Source: Sandaracinaceae bacterium (GTDB lineage: Bacteria > Myxococcota_A > Polyangia > Polyangiales > Sandaracinaceae). From it: a stretch of DNA of 64,000 nt. Location of the stretch: positions 124,001-188,000 of the forward strand of contig JACKEC010000022.1 in NCBI GenBank assembly GCA_020633195.1. The letters run 5' to 3'. The position numbers were made by a program, and so were the translations under genes. This document shows, piece by piece, positions 1-9,012 of this stretch. A model generated the notes under the pieces. It did no database searches, was not told where the DNA came from, and saw only the letters and a list, made by a program, of their open reading frames with translations. Each line of letters opens with the position of its first letter. Position 1 is the stretch's first letter.

Positions 1-1705
1 CGTCGGGCACCGGCATGTACGTGACCGTGTCGGGCATGCCCGTCATGGCGCGCACCGCTGTCTGACAGGCGGCGATGCCGTGGCCGTCCGCGGTGCTGCT
101 CGCGTCGGGGGCGTTGCTGCCGTCGGTGTCGACGATCGCCCAGCGCCCGGCGGGGCCCTGGCTGCACTGCATCGCGGTGTCGCCCGGATCGCACGGCCCG
201 GCGGGGTCGCCGCAGCCGAGCGTCCGATCCTGCTCGAGCTGGTTGAAGGTCGTCGGGTTCCCGTTCGCGTCCAGGCCGTTGGGCCGGTACGGGTCGGGGC
301 AGCCGAGCTCGTTCGGGATCGACCACGCCTGGCTCGAGAAGGAGCCGCCCTCGATGATCCAGTCGTTGTCGGTCGTGGCCGCCACGAGCGGGTTGAGGAC
401 CGAGTCCGGCAGCGGCGGGTCCATCATCATGAGCTGCTGCCGGTAGTTGACCGTGCGGCCGCCCGCGATCCCCGTGAGGACGTTGACGTCGTAGTTGCCG
501 GTCGGCAGCTCCTGACAGTCGACGGGGATGCGCTCGAGGTTCTCCGCGAGGCTCCCCGGAGCGAGGTAGGGGATGAGGCACGAGTCGCTGGCGGGGTTCC
601 AGTTGACCGCCGCAACCGGGGCCACGCCGATGTCGATGCTCGGCGAGAAGGTCTGCTTCATGCCGGTCTGCGTGGGCCGGACGGTCGCGATGACGACCGC
701 GTCGGGCACGCCGGCGGAGAGCTCGATGGGGCTGCGCACGCGGCGCAAGATCACGATCGGGTGCTCCCACAGCACGCCCGCGCTCCCGAGGATGGGGTGC
801 AGGTCCTGGAGGCCGTCGCGATCCGCGTCGACGGGAGGGGTGAACCACGCGAACCGGTCGGGCGACGGGTCGATGGCCATGCCCGCCGCCGCGAGGGTCC
901 GAGTCCACGACTCGCCCGCGACGTCGGCGAGGACGAGCGTCATGTTGGTCTGCTCGAAGATCTGCCGCTCGCGCACCGCGGCGTCGCTGACCGCGGGGAC
1001 CAAGTCCTGCGAGCGACCCGCGCGCGTGTTGGGCCCGAGCTGGAAGGCCGGCAGCTCGGTGTTGACGAACGCGCCGAGGGTGACCGCGACGCCGTCGAGG
1101 ACCTGCCCGTCGGGGTAGTCCTGCATGCTGCCGAACACGATGTGCGCGAACTGCGGGACGGCTACCGCCGTGTTCTCGAACGCCCCGCCCGCCACGTCGC
1201 CGTGGGTCGCGAGCCGCCGCACCGAAAAGAAGGGGTTCCAGTCGCCGTCGCGATCCATGAAGCCACGGATCTGGTAGTCCGCGATCGCGCCGGCGCCGTC
1301 GGCGAGGGAGATCTCGGGCCAGTCGTACTGCGCCGCGCGCGTCACGACCACGGAGAGGTCCTCGGCGGTCGGCTCGAGCGGGAGGCAGTCCTCGAGGCTG
1401 AAGAACTCCCGCGCCGGGATCACGAGCACGTTGGAGGCGCTGGTCGCGGACCCCGCCGGCGGGGGCGGGTTGTCCGTGTAGAACATGAGCATGACGACGT
1501 TGCCGATCAGCTCGGTCGGCAGCTCGCCCTCGTACACGCAGTTCGGGCGCGGGCCCGCGTAGAGGACGGCGCCGTGGATGAGGCCCGAGGCGGGGACGGC
1601 CGAGCCCTCGCCAGGGACTTCGTCCTCCGGCGGGTCGCAGCCGAGGACGCCCACGGAGAGCGCGAGGAGGAAGACGAGGAGGCTATGCGCGGTGTGTCGA
1701 AGCAT
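1..1705 (-). CDS. Large secreted lipoprotein, C-terminus beyond window
   Basis: An uninterrupted minus-strand reading frame starts at ATG 1705 and is still open at base 1, giving 568 visible residues. The N-terminus is a lipoprotein signal: a hydrophobic stretch ending in a VLGC lipobox with Cys23, so the mature protein should be lipid-anchored in the envelope. Two Asp-rich segments (DRDGDWNPF and DADRDGLQDL) resemble calcium-binding type-3-like loops. No catalytic motif is recognised. The start sits 7 nt after the stop of the TonB receptor gene, with a GAGG ribosome-binding site in the gap, so the two are almost certainly co-transcribed. A cargo-binding surface lipoprotein serving that receptor is a reasonable inference, not a demonstration. 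Long open frames on the plus strand across this stretch are antisense artefacts of high GC. Confidence 0.85.
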   Translation of the reverse strand, partial: MLRHTAHSLLVFLLALSVGVLGCDPPEDEVPGEGSAVPASGLIHGAVLYAGPRPNCVYEGELPTELIGNVVMLMFYTDNPPPPAGSATSASNVLVIPAREFFSLEDCLPLEPTAEDLSVVVTRAAQYDWPEISLADGAGAIADYQIRGFMDRDGDWNPFFSVRRLATHGDVAGGAFENTAVAVPQFAHIVFGSMQDYPDGQVLDGVAVTLGAFVNTELPAFQLGPNTRAGRSQDLVPAVSDAAVRERQIFEQTNMTLVLADVAGESWTRTLAAAGMAIDPSPDRFAWFTPPVDADRDGLQDLHPILGSAGVLWEHPIVILRRVRSPIELSAGVPDAVVIATVRPTQTGMKQTFSPSIDIGVAPVAAVNWNPASDSCLIPYLAPGSLAENLERIPVDCQELPTGNYDVNVLTGIAGGRTVNYRQQLMMMDPPLPDSVLNPLVAATTDNDWIIEGGSFSSQAWSIPNELGCPDPYRPNGLDANGNPTTFNQLEQDRTLGCGDPAGPCDPGDTAMQCSQGPAGRWAIVDTDGSNAPDASSTADGHGIAACQTAVRAMTGMPDTVTYMPVPD

Positions 1706-1712
1706 GACGACC

Positions 1713-4430
1713 TCAGTACCGGAAGGTGACGTGGCCCATGAACCGGCGATCGATTCGTTGACCGAAGGGGTGTTCGCGGTGCCCGTCCATCAGGAGGTTC
1801 GTACCGGTGACGGCGAGCTCGACCTGGTCGTCGAGGAGCCGGAAACCGATGCGGGCGTTCATGAGGGCGTACGCGGGGAGGTTGAACGGCACGAAGGCGG
1901 TGCCTCCGCGCTCGGTGTCCAGCACCTGCTCGACCCAGACCTGATCGCTGACGAAGTGGAAGTCGACCGAGAGGTCGAGGCCGAACGGCGACCGGTACTG
2001 GACGCCGGCGTTGACCTTGTGGGCGCTGGTGCGCTGGTCGAGCTCGCGACCCTCGAGGGTCTGGGTCGAGTCCCCGAGGACGAGCGTCTCGTGGATGGCG
2101 TAGTTGGCGTAGATGTCCAGACCGTCGACCGGGTAGACACGAACACCGAGCTCGCCGCCGATCTGCTGGAAGTCGGCGTCCTCGTTGGCGAACTGCAGCT
2201 GACCGAGCGGGAACGCCGCGAGGTCCGGGTTGTAGAGCGCCCGCGGATCGTTCTGGAAGTCGTAGAGCCGGTACGCCGTGTTGTCCGACAGGAGGATCTG
2301 GTCGAAGACGAGGTTGTAGTAGCCGGTCAGCTCGAGCGCGAAGAAGTCGAACTCCTGGAGCATGTAGCCGAGCTCGACGGAGACGATGCGCTCCGGGTTC
2401 AGGGTGTCGTTCCCGATCCCGAAGGCGGTGACGCCGCGAAGAGGCGTCGGGTTGGCCACGTTCGCGTACGACTCGATGAACGTCGGCGAACGGAACGCGG
2501 TGCCGGCCGACACACGGATCGACTGGCGGGCCGTCGGGTGGACGATGACCGAGCCGCGCGGCGAGAACTGCGGCTCGGGGAAGAGCGGGTGGAGGTCGCC
2601 GCGGGCGCTCAACACGATCTGGACGACGTCCTCGATCCGCAGGGTGTCCTGGAGGAAGAGGTTGCCGTGGTGCTGGGTGTGGACCGTGCTGAGCGTGATC
2701 GGGTCCGCCGTCCAGTCCCAGTCCAGCTCTTTGAAGCGGTAACCGAGGCCCGCGATGATCTGGTTGTCGATGCCTTCGACGATGGTGAAGGAGTTCGTGT
2801 ACACGAGCTCGGTGTCGACGACGTCCTGACGGCTGATGTCGACGCTCTCGGCCTGCTGCAGGCCGCCCTCGCGGATGTTCGTCGGGCCGTGGTGGCCCTG
2901 GAAGCGGTTCCAGTAGGCGCGCGCGGAGAGGCCGAACGCGGTGTTCACCTGCAAGAAGCTCTGCGCGAGGAGCGCGTCCTCGATCGCGATCTCGCGGAGT
3001 CGGCTCAAGCCCTGGAACGTCGTCGACCCGGTCGCGGCGGCTGCGCCGGCGCGGATGGAGTAGCCCTCCGCGAGCCGGACGTTGACCTCACCGTTGAAGA
3101 ACAGGCGGCTGTACGCCTGGTCGGGGTTGTTGAGGAACGGCTGGGTGTCGACGCGGTCGTGACCGACGGTCGCGCTGTACTGGTCCTGGCTCTCGTAGCC
3201 GCCGGACAGGCGGAAGGCGACGCGATCCACGCGGCGCGTGACGCCGGCGACGATCCGCTGCTGGCTGTTCGTTCCCAGACCGGCGCTGATGTAGGAGCGC
3301 CCTTCGCCGGGCGCCCGCGTGATGATGTTGACGACGCCGGTGAAGGCGTCCGCGCCGTAGAGGGCGGAGGCCGGACCCCGGATGACCTCGATCCGCTCGA
3401 TGTCCTCCGGGTTGATCGGGAAGAGGTTCCAGATCTGACCACCGACGAAGTCGAGGTACATCGACCGGCCGTCCACGAGAACGATGGCGCGGTTGTTGAG
3501 GCGCTGGTTCAGGCCGCGGACCGAGAACTGGACGTTGCCCGGGCTGCTGACCATCAGGTCGACGCCGGGGACGCGACGCAGGGTCTCACCGACCGAGAGG
3601 AGGCCGGAGAGGCGGATGTCCTGGGCGGTGATGTTGGTGGTCGCGTTCGGCGCGTCGAGGGGCGACTGCGCGGCACGCGAAGACGAAACGACCGTCTCCT
3701 CGTACGTGTCGCCTTCGCGCTGCGCACCGAGGACGAGGGTCTGACCGTCCTCGCCCACCTGGGTCTCGGTGGTCTCGGTGGTCTCGGTCGTCTCGGTGGT
3801 CTCGGTGGTCTCGGTCGTCTCGGTGGCCGCCACGGCGGCCGTCGCCCGACGCTCGCGCAGGGCCGCCGCGACGGCGCGCAGCGTCTCCGCGCGCTGGCGG
3901 AGCGCGTCGCTCTGCGTCGACTCCGCGAGCGCGTCGATCTGCGTCGCCGAGTCCTCGAGCGCCGCGATCTCCTCTTCGCTCGCGACCGCGGCCGTCTCCA
4001 CCGGCGGGGCGACCTCGACGGGCTCCGGGGCCTCCGTGGGCTCTTGAGTCCGCGCCTCGAGCGCCGCGATGCGCGCGTTGACCGCCGCGATGAACCCGTT
4101 GACCTCGGTGCGGTCCGCCGGATCGCTCTCGAGGTAACGCTCGAAGTACTGGAGCGCCTCCCGGTACCGCCCAGACTCGGCGTAGGCGCGGCCGACGTTG
4201 TAGAGAACGTTGGGGTGAGGAAGGATCTCGTAAGCTTCGAGAAGCTCCGCGACGCCCTCCTCGACTTGGCCCTCCGCGATCATCGCCATGCCGGACCGGA
4301 AGTGACGCCGCGCCTCGGTCCGCACGTCGGCGTGCGCGATCGAAGCGGCCATCCCGACCGATGCCAGCACGAGCGCCACCGCGGCAGCCCGTGTCCAGTT
4401 TCTCGCTGTCAACCCTGCCTCCCGTGCCAA
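1713..4430 (-). CDS. TonB-dependent outer-membrane receptor with N-terminal TPR domain
   Basis: This 905-residue protein is predicted to import a ligand across the outer membrane using TonB energy. In order: signal peptide (residues 1-34); a TPR-like segment (about 38-105) containing LYNVGRAYAESGRYREALQY; an Ala/Glu-rich probable coiled coil (about 120-200); a Thr-Glu repeat (203-223); a TonB-box-like ETVVSSS; a plug domain (about 245-375) with RRVPGVDL, VLVDGRSMY, IEVIRGPASALYGADAF and GVVNII; then a beta-barrel to the terminal aromatic residue (TFRY). The TPR plus coiled-coil extension is not part of an ordinary receptor. It lies 25 nt downstream of a Ser/Thr kinase gene and 7 nt upstream of a lipoprotein gene, all on the same strand, suggesting one transcription unit. 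The substrate cannot be told from sequence. Confidence 0.92.
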   Translation of the reverse strand: MAREAGLTARNWTRAAAVALVLASVGMAASIAHADVRTEARRHFRSGMAMIAEGQVEEGVAELLEAYEILPHPNVLYNVGRAYAESGRYREALQYFERYLESDPADRTEVNGFIAAVNARIAALEARTQEPTEAPEPVEVAPPVETAAVASEEEIAALEDSATQIDALAESTQSDALRQRAETLRAVAAALRERRATAAVAATETTETTETTETTETTETTETQVGEDGQTLVLGAQREGDTYEETVVSSSRAAQSPLDAPNATTNITAQDIRLSGLLSVGETLRRVPGVDLMVSSPGNVQFSVRGLNQRLNNRAIVLVDGRSMYLDFVGGQIWNLFPINPEDIERIEVIRGPASALYGADAFTGVVNIITRAPGEGRSYISAGLGTNSQQRIVAGVTRRVDRVAFRLSGGYESQDQYSATVGHDRVDTQPFLNNPDQAYSRLFFNGEVNVRLAEGYSIRAGAAAATGSTTFQGLSRLREIAIEDALLAQSFLQVNTAFGLSARAYWNRFQGHHGPTNIREGGLQQAESVDISRQDVVDTELVYTNSFTIVEGIDNQIIAGLGYRFKELDWDWTADPITLSTVHTQHHGNLFLQDTLRIEDVVQIVLSARGDLHPLFPEPQFSPRGSVIVHPTARQSIRVSAGTAFRSPTFIESYANVANPTPLRGVTAFGIGNDTLNPERIVSVELGYMLQEFDFFALELTGYYNLVFDQILLSDNTAYRLYDFQNDPRALYNPDLAAFPLGQLQFANEDADFQQIGGELGVRVYPVDGLDIYANYAIHETLVLGDSTQTLEGRELDQRTSAHKVNAGVQYRSPFGLDLSVDFHFVSDQVWVEQVLDTERGGTAFVPFNLPAYALMNARIGFRLLDDQVELAVTGTNLLMDGHREHPFGQRIDRRFMGHVTFRY
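3762..3824 (-). repeat. Seven 9-nt tandem units coding (TET)n
   Basis: On the plus strand the unit GGTCTCGGT (or CGTCTCGGT) is repeated seven times head to tail. On the coding strand it gives a Thr-Glu-Thr run between the coiled coil and the TonB box of the receptor. Because the unit is a multiple of three, a change in copy number would keep frame and only lengthen or shorten the periplasmic linker. Confidence 0.95.
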
Positions 4431-4455
4431 CCCATTCCCATGATCCGCTCCGCGC

Positions 4456-6126
4456 TCAGTAAGGGTCCAGTTTGTAACCCTCGACCGGTCCGGAGGACTC
4501 GTCTCCGCCGCCCCTTCGGGGGCCTCGGCGGCGGCGCCTGGACCCGGTGGGCCGCGGCGCTGCGGTGATCTCTTCCAGGGTCGCCTCCACCTCGAGGTGG
4601 TCCCCCGTGATCACGCGGGTCACCGAGTAGTCCCGGTGACCGTCGAGCCGAAAGAGGAACGTGACCTGACGCCCGAGCTCGGCGTCGGCGCCCGTCCACT
4701 GCACGTCGGCCGGGGTCGTCCCCAGCTCGGTCTCGTCGACGCTGACGGTCGCGCCCGCCGGCGTCGACCGGAGCGTCACCATGGCGCTCTGCACGGTGGG
4801 CGCGCCCCGACGGGTCGTCGTCGTGTTCGTCGCCGGTGGGTTGTTCGGCGTGTCGGGGTGGTCCGGCGTCGTCGAGGGGAGGTTGACGGTCGGCTGGACC
4901 GGCGGCGGATCGTCTCCGCTGTTGGCGATCAACGCGACGAGCCCGGCGAGCCCGAGCGCGAGCGCGCCCACGAACGCCATGATCAGCGGCACTCGGCTCC
5001 CCTGCTTGGGCTCAGCGTCCTCGAAGGCCGGGGCCGGGGAGCTCTGCAGCGCGCTCGCGGGGATGCTGTCGCCCGTGATGTAGGCGGGGAGCTGCCCGTC
5101 GCTGGCCCCGAACTGGCCGGTGATCCCGGCGGCGGCGATCTCTCCGCTCGCGCCCAGGTCGGTGCTGCGCGTCACCGAGAAGCCCGCCTCGGCGGCCATG
5201 TCCTTCAACGAGACGAGCATCTCGTCCATCGTCGGGAAGCGGTCGTCGGGGTTCTTGGCGAGCGCCTTCATCACGATCGCCTCGAGGGCGGGCGAGGTGT
5301 CGGCGTCGGGGTAGGTCTCGCGCGTGGGGGGCGGCGCCTCGTGGACGTGCGCCATCAGGATGTTGACCGAGTTCGGCCGGTCGAACGGGACCTTGCCCGT
5401 GAGCATCTCGTACAGGATCACGCCGAGCGCGTAGACGTCGGCGCGACCATCGACCCGCTCGCCGCGGATCTGCTCGGGCGACATGTACTTCGGCGAGCCC
5501 ATGAACAGGCCCGTCTGGGTCAGGTCCTCACCCGTCTCGTCGAGGTCCTTCACGAGGCCGAAGTCGAGGACCTTCACGAAGTCTGCCTCGTCGCCGTGCA
5601 TGACGAGGAAGATGTTCGCGGGCTTCAGGTCGCGGTGGATGACCCCGAGGCCGTGCGCCTCTCGGAGCGAGCGGCAGACCTGACGCGCGATGTGCATCGC
5701 CCGCGGCGCCGACATCGGGCCATCGTCACGCAGCAGCCGGTGGAGCGTGCGCCCCTCGAGCAGCTCCATCGCGATGTAGTAGACGTCGTCGTCGGTGCGC
5801 CCGTAGTCGAAGATCGTGACGGTGTTCGGGTGCGTCAGCTTCGAGCAGGTCGACGCCTCGAGGAAGAAGCGCTTGTGGAACTCGGGGTCGCTGTCGCCGC
5901 TGTAGTTGGGATTGAGGACCTTGAGCGCGACCTCGCGTCCGAGCGGTGCCTGCTCCGCGCGATAGACCTTGCCCATCCCGCCGCGAGCGATCAGGGAGAC
6001 GATGCGGAAGCGGTCGTTGATGACCCTCCCGATGAGCGGATCGGGGCCCTTCTGCGAACGCCGCTCGGGGCGTGCAGGCGGGTCGGCGGGGGGCGCCCCC
6101 GCGTCCACCGCGCTCCCGTCACCCAC
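4456..6126 (-). CDS. Transmembrane Ser/Thr protein kinase with PEGA-like sensor domain
   Basis: A 556-residue Hanks-type kinase. The catalytic domain (about 32-312) has the glycine loop (RGGMGKVY), the ATP-binding Lys in VALKVL, the catalytic loop HRDLKPANIF, DFGL and the SPE activation-segment motif, so it should be active. A Pro/Asp-rich linker leads to one transmembrane helix at residues 379-401. A Pro/Thr-rich stretch then leads to a PEGA-like beta domain (about 445-530, with STPAGATVSVDE), which should lie outside the cytoplasm. The start is GTG at 6126 behind a GAGG box. The gene is the first of a minus-strand set with the TonB receptor and lipoprotein, so it may sense envelope or uptake status; that role is inferred from position only. 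It faces a divergent gene across about 145 bp. Confidence 0.95.
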   Translation of the reverse strand: MGDGSAVDAGAPPADPPARPERRSQKGPDPLIGRVINDRFRIVSLIARGGMGKVYRAEQAPLGREVALKVLNPNYSGDSDPEFHKRFFLEASTCSKLTHPNTVTIFDYGRTDDDVYYIAMELLEGRTLHRLLRDDGPMSAPRAMHIARQVCRSLREAHGLGVIHRDLKPANIFLVMHGDEADFVKVLDFGLVKDLDETGEDLTQTGLFMGSPKYMSPEQIRGERVDGRADVYALGVILYEMLTGKVPFDRPNSVNILMAHVHEAPPPTRETYPDADTSPALEAIVMKALAKNPDDRFPTMDEMLVSLKDMAAEAGFSVTRSTDLGASGEIAAAGITGQFGASDGQLPAYITGDSIPASALQSSPAPAFEDAEPKQGSRVPLIMAFVGALALGLAGLVALIANSGDDPPPVQPTVNLPSTTPDHPDTPNNPPATNTTTTRRGAPTVQSAMVTLRSTPAGATVSVDETELGTTPADVQWTGADAELGRQVTFLFRLDGHRDYSVTRVITGDHLEVEATLEEITAAPRPTGSRRRRRGPRRGGGDESSGPVEGYKLDPY

Positions 6127-6272
6127 GCGCGCCTCGCGCGTAGGTGTGGCTGGATACCGTCATCGTTGTTGAATTTACCTCGGTCCGCATACAAACGTCG
6201 AGAGTCATGATCGACCAACCGTTGGTTGCCGTCCGGGCGCACTGGCCCGAAGATCAGTGACGGGGATTGGCT

Positions 6273-6941
6273 ATGAGTCCTTGGGTCTTCGTCGCCGCCA
6301 TCTTCCTGGGGGGCGCCGCCATGCTCCTGGTGAGCCGGCTGCGCGCCGGGAGGGGGGCTCACGTCCACGAGGCCATCGGCTCGTGCGCGATCGCCGATCT
6401 CGAGGCGGGACGGTTCCGGCTGGTCGGGCGCGTCGTGCCCATCGAGACGTCGCGCAGCGCCGTGGACGGCTCGGATTGCGTCTACGTCGAGCGCGCGGAG
6501 TACCGCTCCGTGGGCACCGGGCTCGTCCCGCTGCTCCGCGAGGTGGAGCACGCCGCGGCCACGCACCCGTTCTACCTCGACGACGGCACGGGGCGGCTCC
6601 TGGTGGATCCGGGCCTCGCGTTGATCGAGTGCTCCACCGCGACCGCGGACGGAGGGCTGACCGCGGAGCGCCGGATCCGCGCCAGCGAAGAGGTGGCGCT
6701 CGTCGCGACGTTCGCGGCGGTCGAGGCCGATCACGAGCCAGGTGATGGGCCCTATCGCGCGGCCGCTCGCCGGTGGACGCCGGTCGCCGACGATGCGGGG
6801 CCCCCGCGCCTCAGCCACCGCACCGAGGCTTCGATGGTGCGGCCGCCCCCCGACGACCTGACCGCGTTCTTCGGTGGGGCCGGCGCGATGATGCTGCTCA
6901 TGGGCGGCCTGCTCGCGTTCGTCGCGGCGTTCGTGTTGTAG
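6273..6941 (+). CDS. Two-helix membrane protein with GIDE-like domain
   Basis: A 222-residue protein with a hydrophobic helix at each end (about 1-21 and 200-222) and a soluble middle. The middle contains FRLVGRVVPIE near residue 50 and a PFYLDDGTGRLLVDP segment. This recalls the GIDE domain, known from the mitochondrial E3 ligase MULAN and from many uncharacterised bacterial membrane proteins. There is no RING domain here, so ubiquitin ligase activity is not implied. ATG 6273 is chosen over the in-frame TTG at 6267 because GGGGA lies at a suitable distance upstream. A HEAT-repeat protein gene starts 11 bp downstream. The family assignment is from pattern memory and is moderately sure. Confidence 0.75.
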   Translation: MSPWVFVAAIFLGGAAMLLVSRLRAGRGAHVHEAIGSCAIADLEAGRFRLVGRVVPIETSRSAVDGSDCVYVERAEYRSVGTGLVPLLREVEHAAATHPFYLDDGTGRLLVDPGLALIECSTATADGGLTAERRIRASEEVALVATFAAVEADHEPGDGPYRAAARRWTPVADDAGPPRLSHRTEASMVRPPPDDLTAFFGGAGAMMLLMGGLLAFVAAFVL

Positions 6942-6952
6942 CCTGCGAGCCC

Positions 6953-8974
6953 ATGCGGTTCGGTGTCGTCGGGGTGCTCTGGTTGGTGGCGTCCGTGGCG
7001 CACGCCCAGCCCGAGCGGCTGCCGAGGGACTCCGACGAGCCGCCGGCGCCGCCGCCCATGGGGTGGATCGGCGAGCTGACCGGTCCGCGGTCTCGCGCCG
7101 AGCTCGACGCGCCCGATGGCGCGACCCGCGCGGCCGCGGCGGCGCGCCTGGGTCGGTCGGGCGAGGCCGGCCGCGCGGTCGACGCCCTCCTCGCGCGCCT
7201 CGACGAGGAACACGACGCGCGGGTCCGCGCCGCGCTGCTCGAGGCGCTCGCTCGGCGCGGCGACCCGCGCGCGGTGGTGCCCATCGCCGAGCACCTGACC
7301 GAGTGGGAGCGCGCCGACCGGGAGCTCGCGCTCCGCACCATCGGCGTCATCGGAGGCGAACGCGCGATCCGGGTGCTCGTCGACTGGCTGGCGGCCTCGG
7401 ACGTCGGCGACGAGGCGATGAACGGCCTGGTTCGCATCGGCGCCGCGTCGCTGCCCCACCTCATCGGCGCGCTCGAGATCCCGATCTCGGCCGTCCGCGC
7501 GGCCATCGCGCTCGGACGGATCGGGGACGCCCGCGCGACCCACCCGCTGGTCTCGCGGCTCCGCGCCGCGCTGCCCCCCGCGCGCGTCGCCATGATCCGC
7601 GCGCTCGGCGCGATCGCCGACGAGCGTGCGACGCCCGCGCTCGTCCGCATGCTCTCCGACAGCGAGCCCGGGACCGTGGCGGCGGCGCTCTGGGCGCTGT
7701 CGCGCGTCGCCGGCGCAGAGCACGCGCAGCCGGTGGCCAGCCTGGCCGATCGGGGGACGTCCGAGCAGCGGGCAGCGGCGCTGACGGCGCTCGTGGTGAT
7801 GGATCCGGTCGCCGCGGCGCCCCGGCTCGAGGCCGTCATCGTGGATCCCGAGACCTCCGCGCTGCTCCGCGCCGCGGCGGTGGAGGCCTTGCTCGCGCGC
7901 CCGTCGGCGCCCCTCGTCCCCACGCTGGTGGCGCTGCTCGAGACGCCGCAGCGACTCGCGGCGGCCGAGGCGCTGTCGCGCGTCGAGGGCTCGACGGCCG
8001 CGGTGGCCCTCCTGGAGGCGGCCCGAGCGGATCCCGACCGCGCGCTGGATCCTGCGCTCGCCCTCGCGCTGCGGCGGCACGCGGAGGAGCTCGACTCGGA
8101 CCTGCGCCTCGCCATCCGCGAGCACCTGCGCGCGGACCCTTCGCCGCGGGGTGCCGTGCTCTCTGCGCTCGCGCGCGACGGCGGGATCCGGCCCCGCGTG
8201 GTGGCGGGCCTCGCGAGCCCCGATCCCGTCGACCGGGCCTCCGCGGGGTTGGCGGCGCAGCTGCTCGGAGACGGGCTCGGCTCGGACCGCGCTCGGATCA
8301 CGGAGGCGCTGGTGAGCGAGCCCGACCCCGCGGCGTTCCGCGCCCTCGCCCTCGCGGCGTTGGCCAGCCGCGCCTCGGTGGACCCGGCCCAGATCGACTC
8401 GCGCTCCTGGGAGCCCGCGACCGCGCCCGAGGCGCTGTGGGTCACCGCCGCGAACCTGGATCGCGCGGGCCCCCGCGTGCGTCGCCGAGCCCGGCGCGCG
8501 ATGCGCCGCGCGCTCCGCAGCGCGCAGCCCCGGGTGCGCGCGGGTGCGGCCATGGCCCTGGCGATCGCCCACGACACCGGCGCCTGGAGGGCGCTCGTCG
8601 CCGCGCTCGGGGACGAGCACGACGCGGTCCGGCTCGCGGTCGCGCGGGCGCTCGAGGCGCTCGCCGTCCCCGCGGCGTCCTCGGCGATCGCCGCTCGCGC
8701 GCGGGTCGAGCGCGACGACCGCGTGCGCCGGGCGCTCGTGGCGGTCGCCGCCTCGCCCGGGCGTCGGCCTCCGCCTCCCTTTCGGCGCGGCGACGCGGTG
8801 CTCCACGTCCGGATCTCGACGGCCCCGGGGCTGTCGCGCGGCGCGGACCTCGCGGTGGACGTCCTGCTCCCCGACGGGCGCTGGCTCTCGACCCTCGCGC
8901 TGAGCTCGGGCGAGGTGCTCGTCCCGGACCTCGCCGAGGGGGAGGCCGAGGTCCAGGTCCGGCTCGACCCGTGA
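6953..8974 (+). CDS. Secreted HEAT-repeat protein
   Basis: The 673-residue product starts with a signal peptide (MRFGVVGVLWLVASVAHAQ). It is then built almost wholly of HEAT/armadillo-like helical repeats (about 45-600), with recurring elements such as DARVRAALLEALARRGD, SAVRAAIALGRIGD and DAVRLAVARALEALA. A short probable beta segment (about 615-673) closes the protein. Such solenoids serve as protein-binding scaffolds; no enzymatic motif is seen. The start at ATG 6953 is chosen because it alone gives a clean signal peptide; the same frame is open further upstream inside the preceding gene, which is not credible as coding. The stop overlaps a possible GTG start of the next gene, pointing to an operon of envelope proteins from 6273 to about 10172. 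Confidence 0.9.
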   Translation: MRFGVVGVLWLVASVAHAQPERLPRDSDEPPAPPPMGWIGELTGPRSRAELDAPDGATRAAAAARLGRSGEAGRAVDALLARLDEEHDARVRAALLEALARRGDPRAVVPIAEHLTEWERADRELALRTIGVIGGERAIRVLVDWLAASDVGDEAMNGLVRIGAASLPHLIGALEIPISAVRAAIALGRIGDARATHPLVSRLRAALPPARVAMIRALGAIADERATPALVRMLSDSEPGTVAAALWALSRVAGAEHAQPVASLADRGTSEQRAAALTALVVMDPVAAAPRLEAVIVDPETSALLRAAAVEALLARPSAPLVPTLVALLETPQRLAAAEALSRVEGSTAAVALLEAARADPDRALDPALALALRRHAEELDSDLRLAIREHLRADPSPRGAVLSALARDGGIRPRVVAGLASPDPVDRASAGLAAQLLGDGLGSDRARITEALVSEPDPAAFRALALAALASRASVDPAQIDSRSWEPATAPEALWVTAANLDRAGPRVRRRARRAMRRALRSAQPRVRAGAAMALAIAHDTGAWRALVAALGDEHDAVRLAVARALEALAVPAASSAIAARARVERDDRVRRALVAVAASPGRRPPPPFRRGDAVLHVRISTAPGLSRGADLAVDVLLPDGRWLSTLALSSGEVLVPDLAEGEAEVQVRLDP

Positions 8975-9012
8975 CCCTTGCGGACCCGGCCAACGCCTCA
9001 CAGAGTCCCCCC

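Noticed and set aside
80..4568. Two long plus-strand open frames (about 80-1729 and 1578-4568)
   Set aside because: They are antisense to the lipoprotein and TonB receptor genes, consist of Arg/Val/Asp/Glu-rich low-quality sequence, and arise from strong GC bias at third codon positions.
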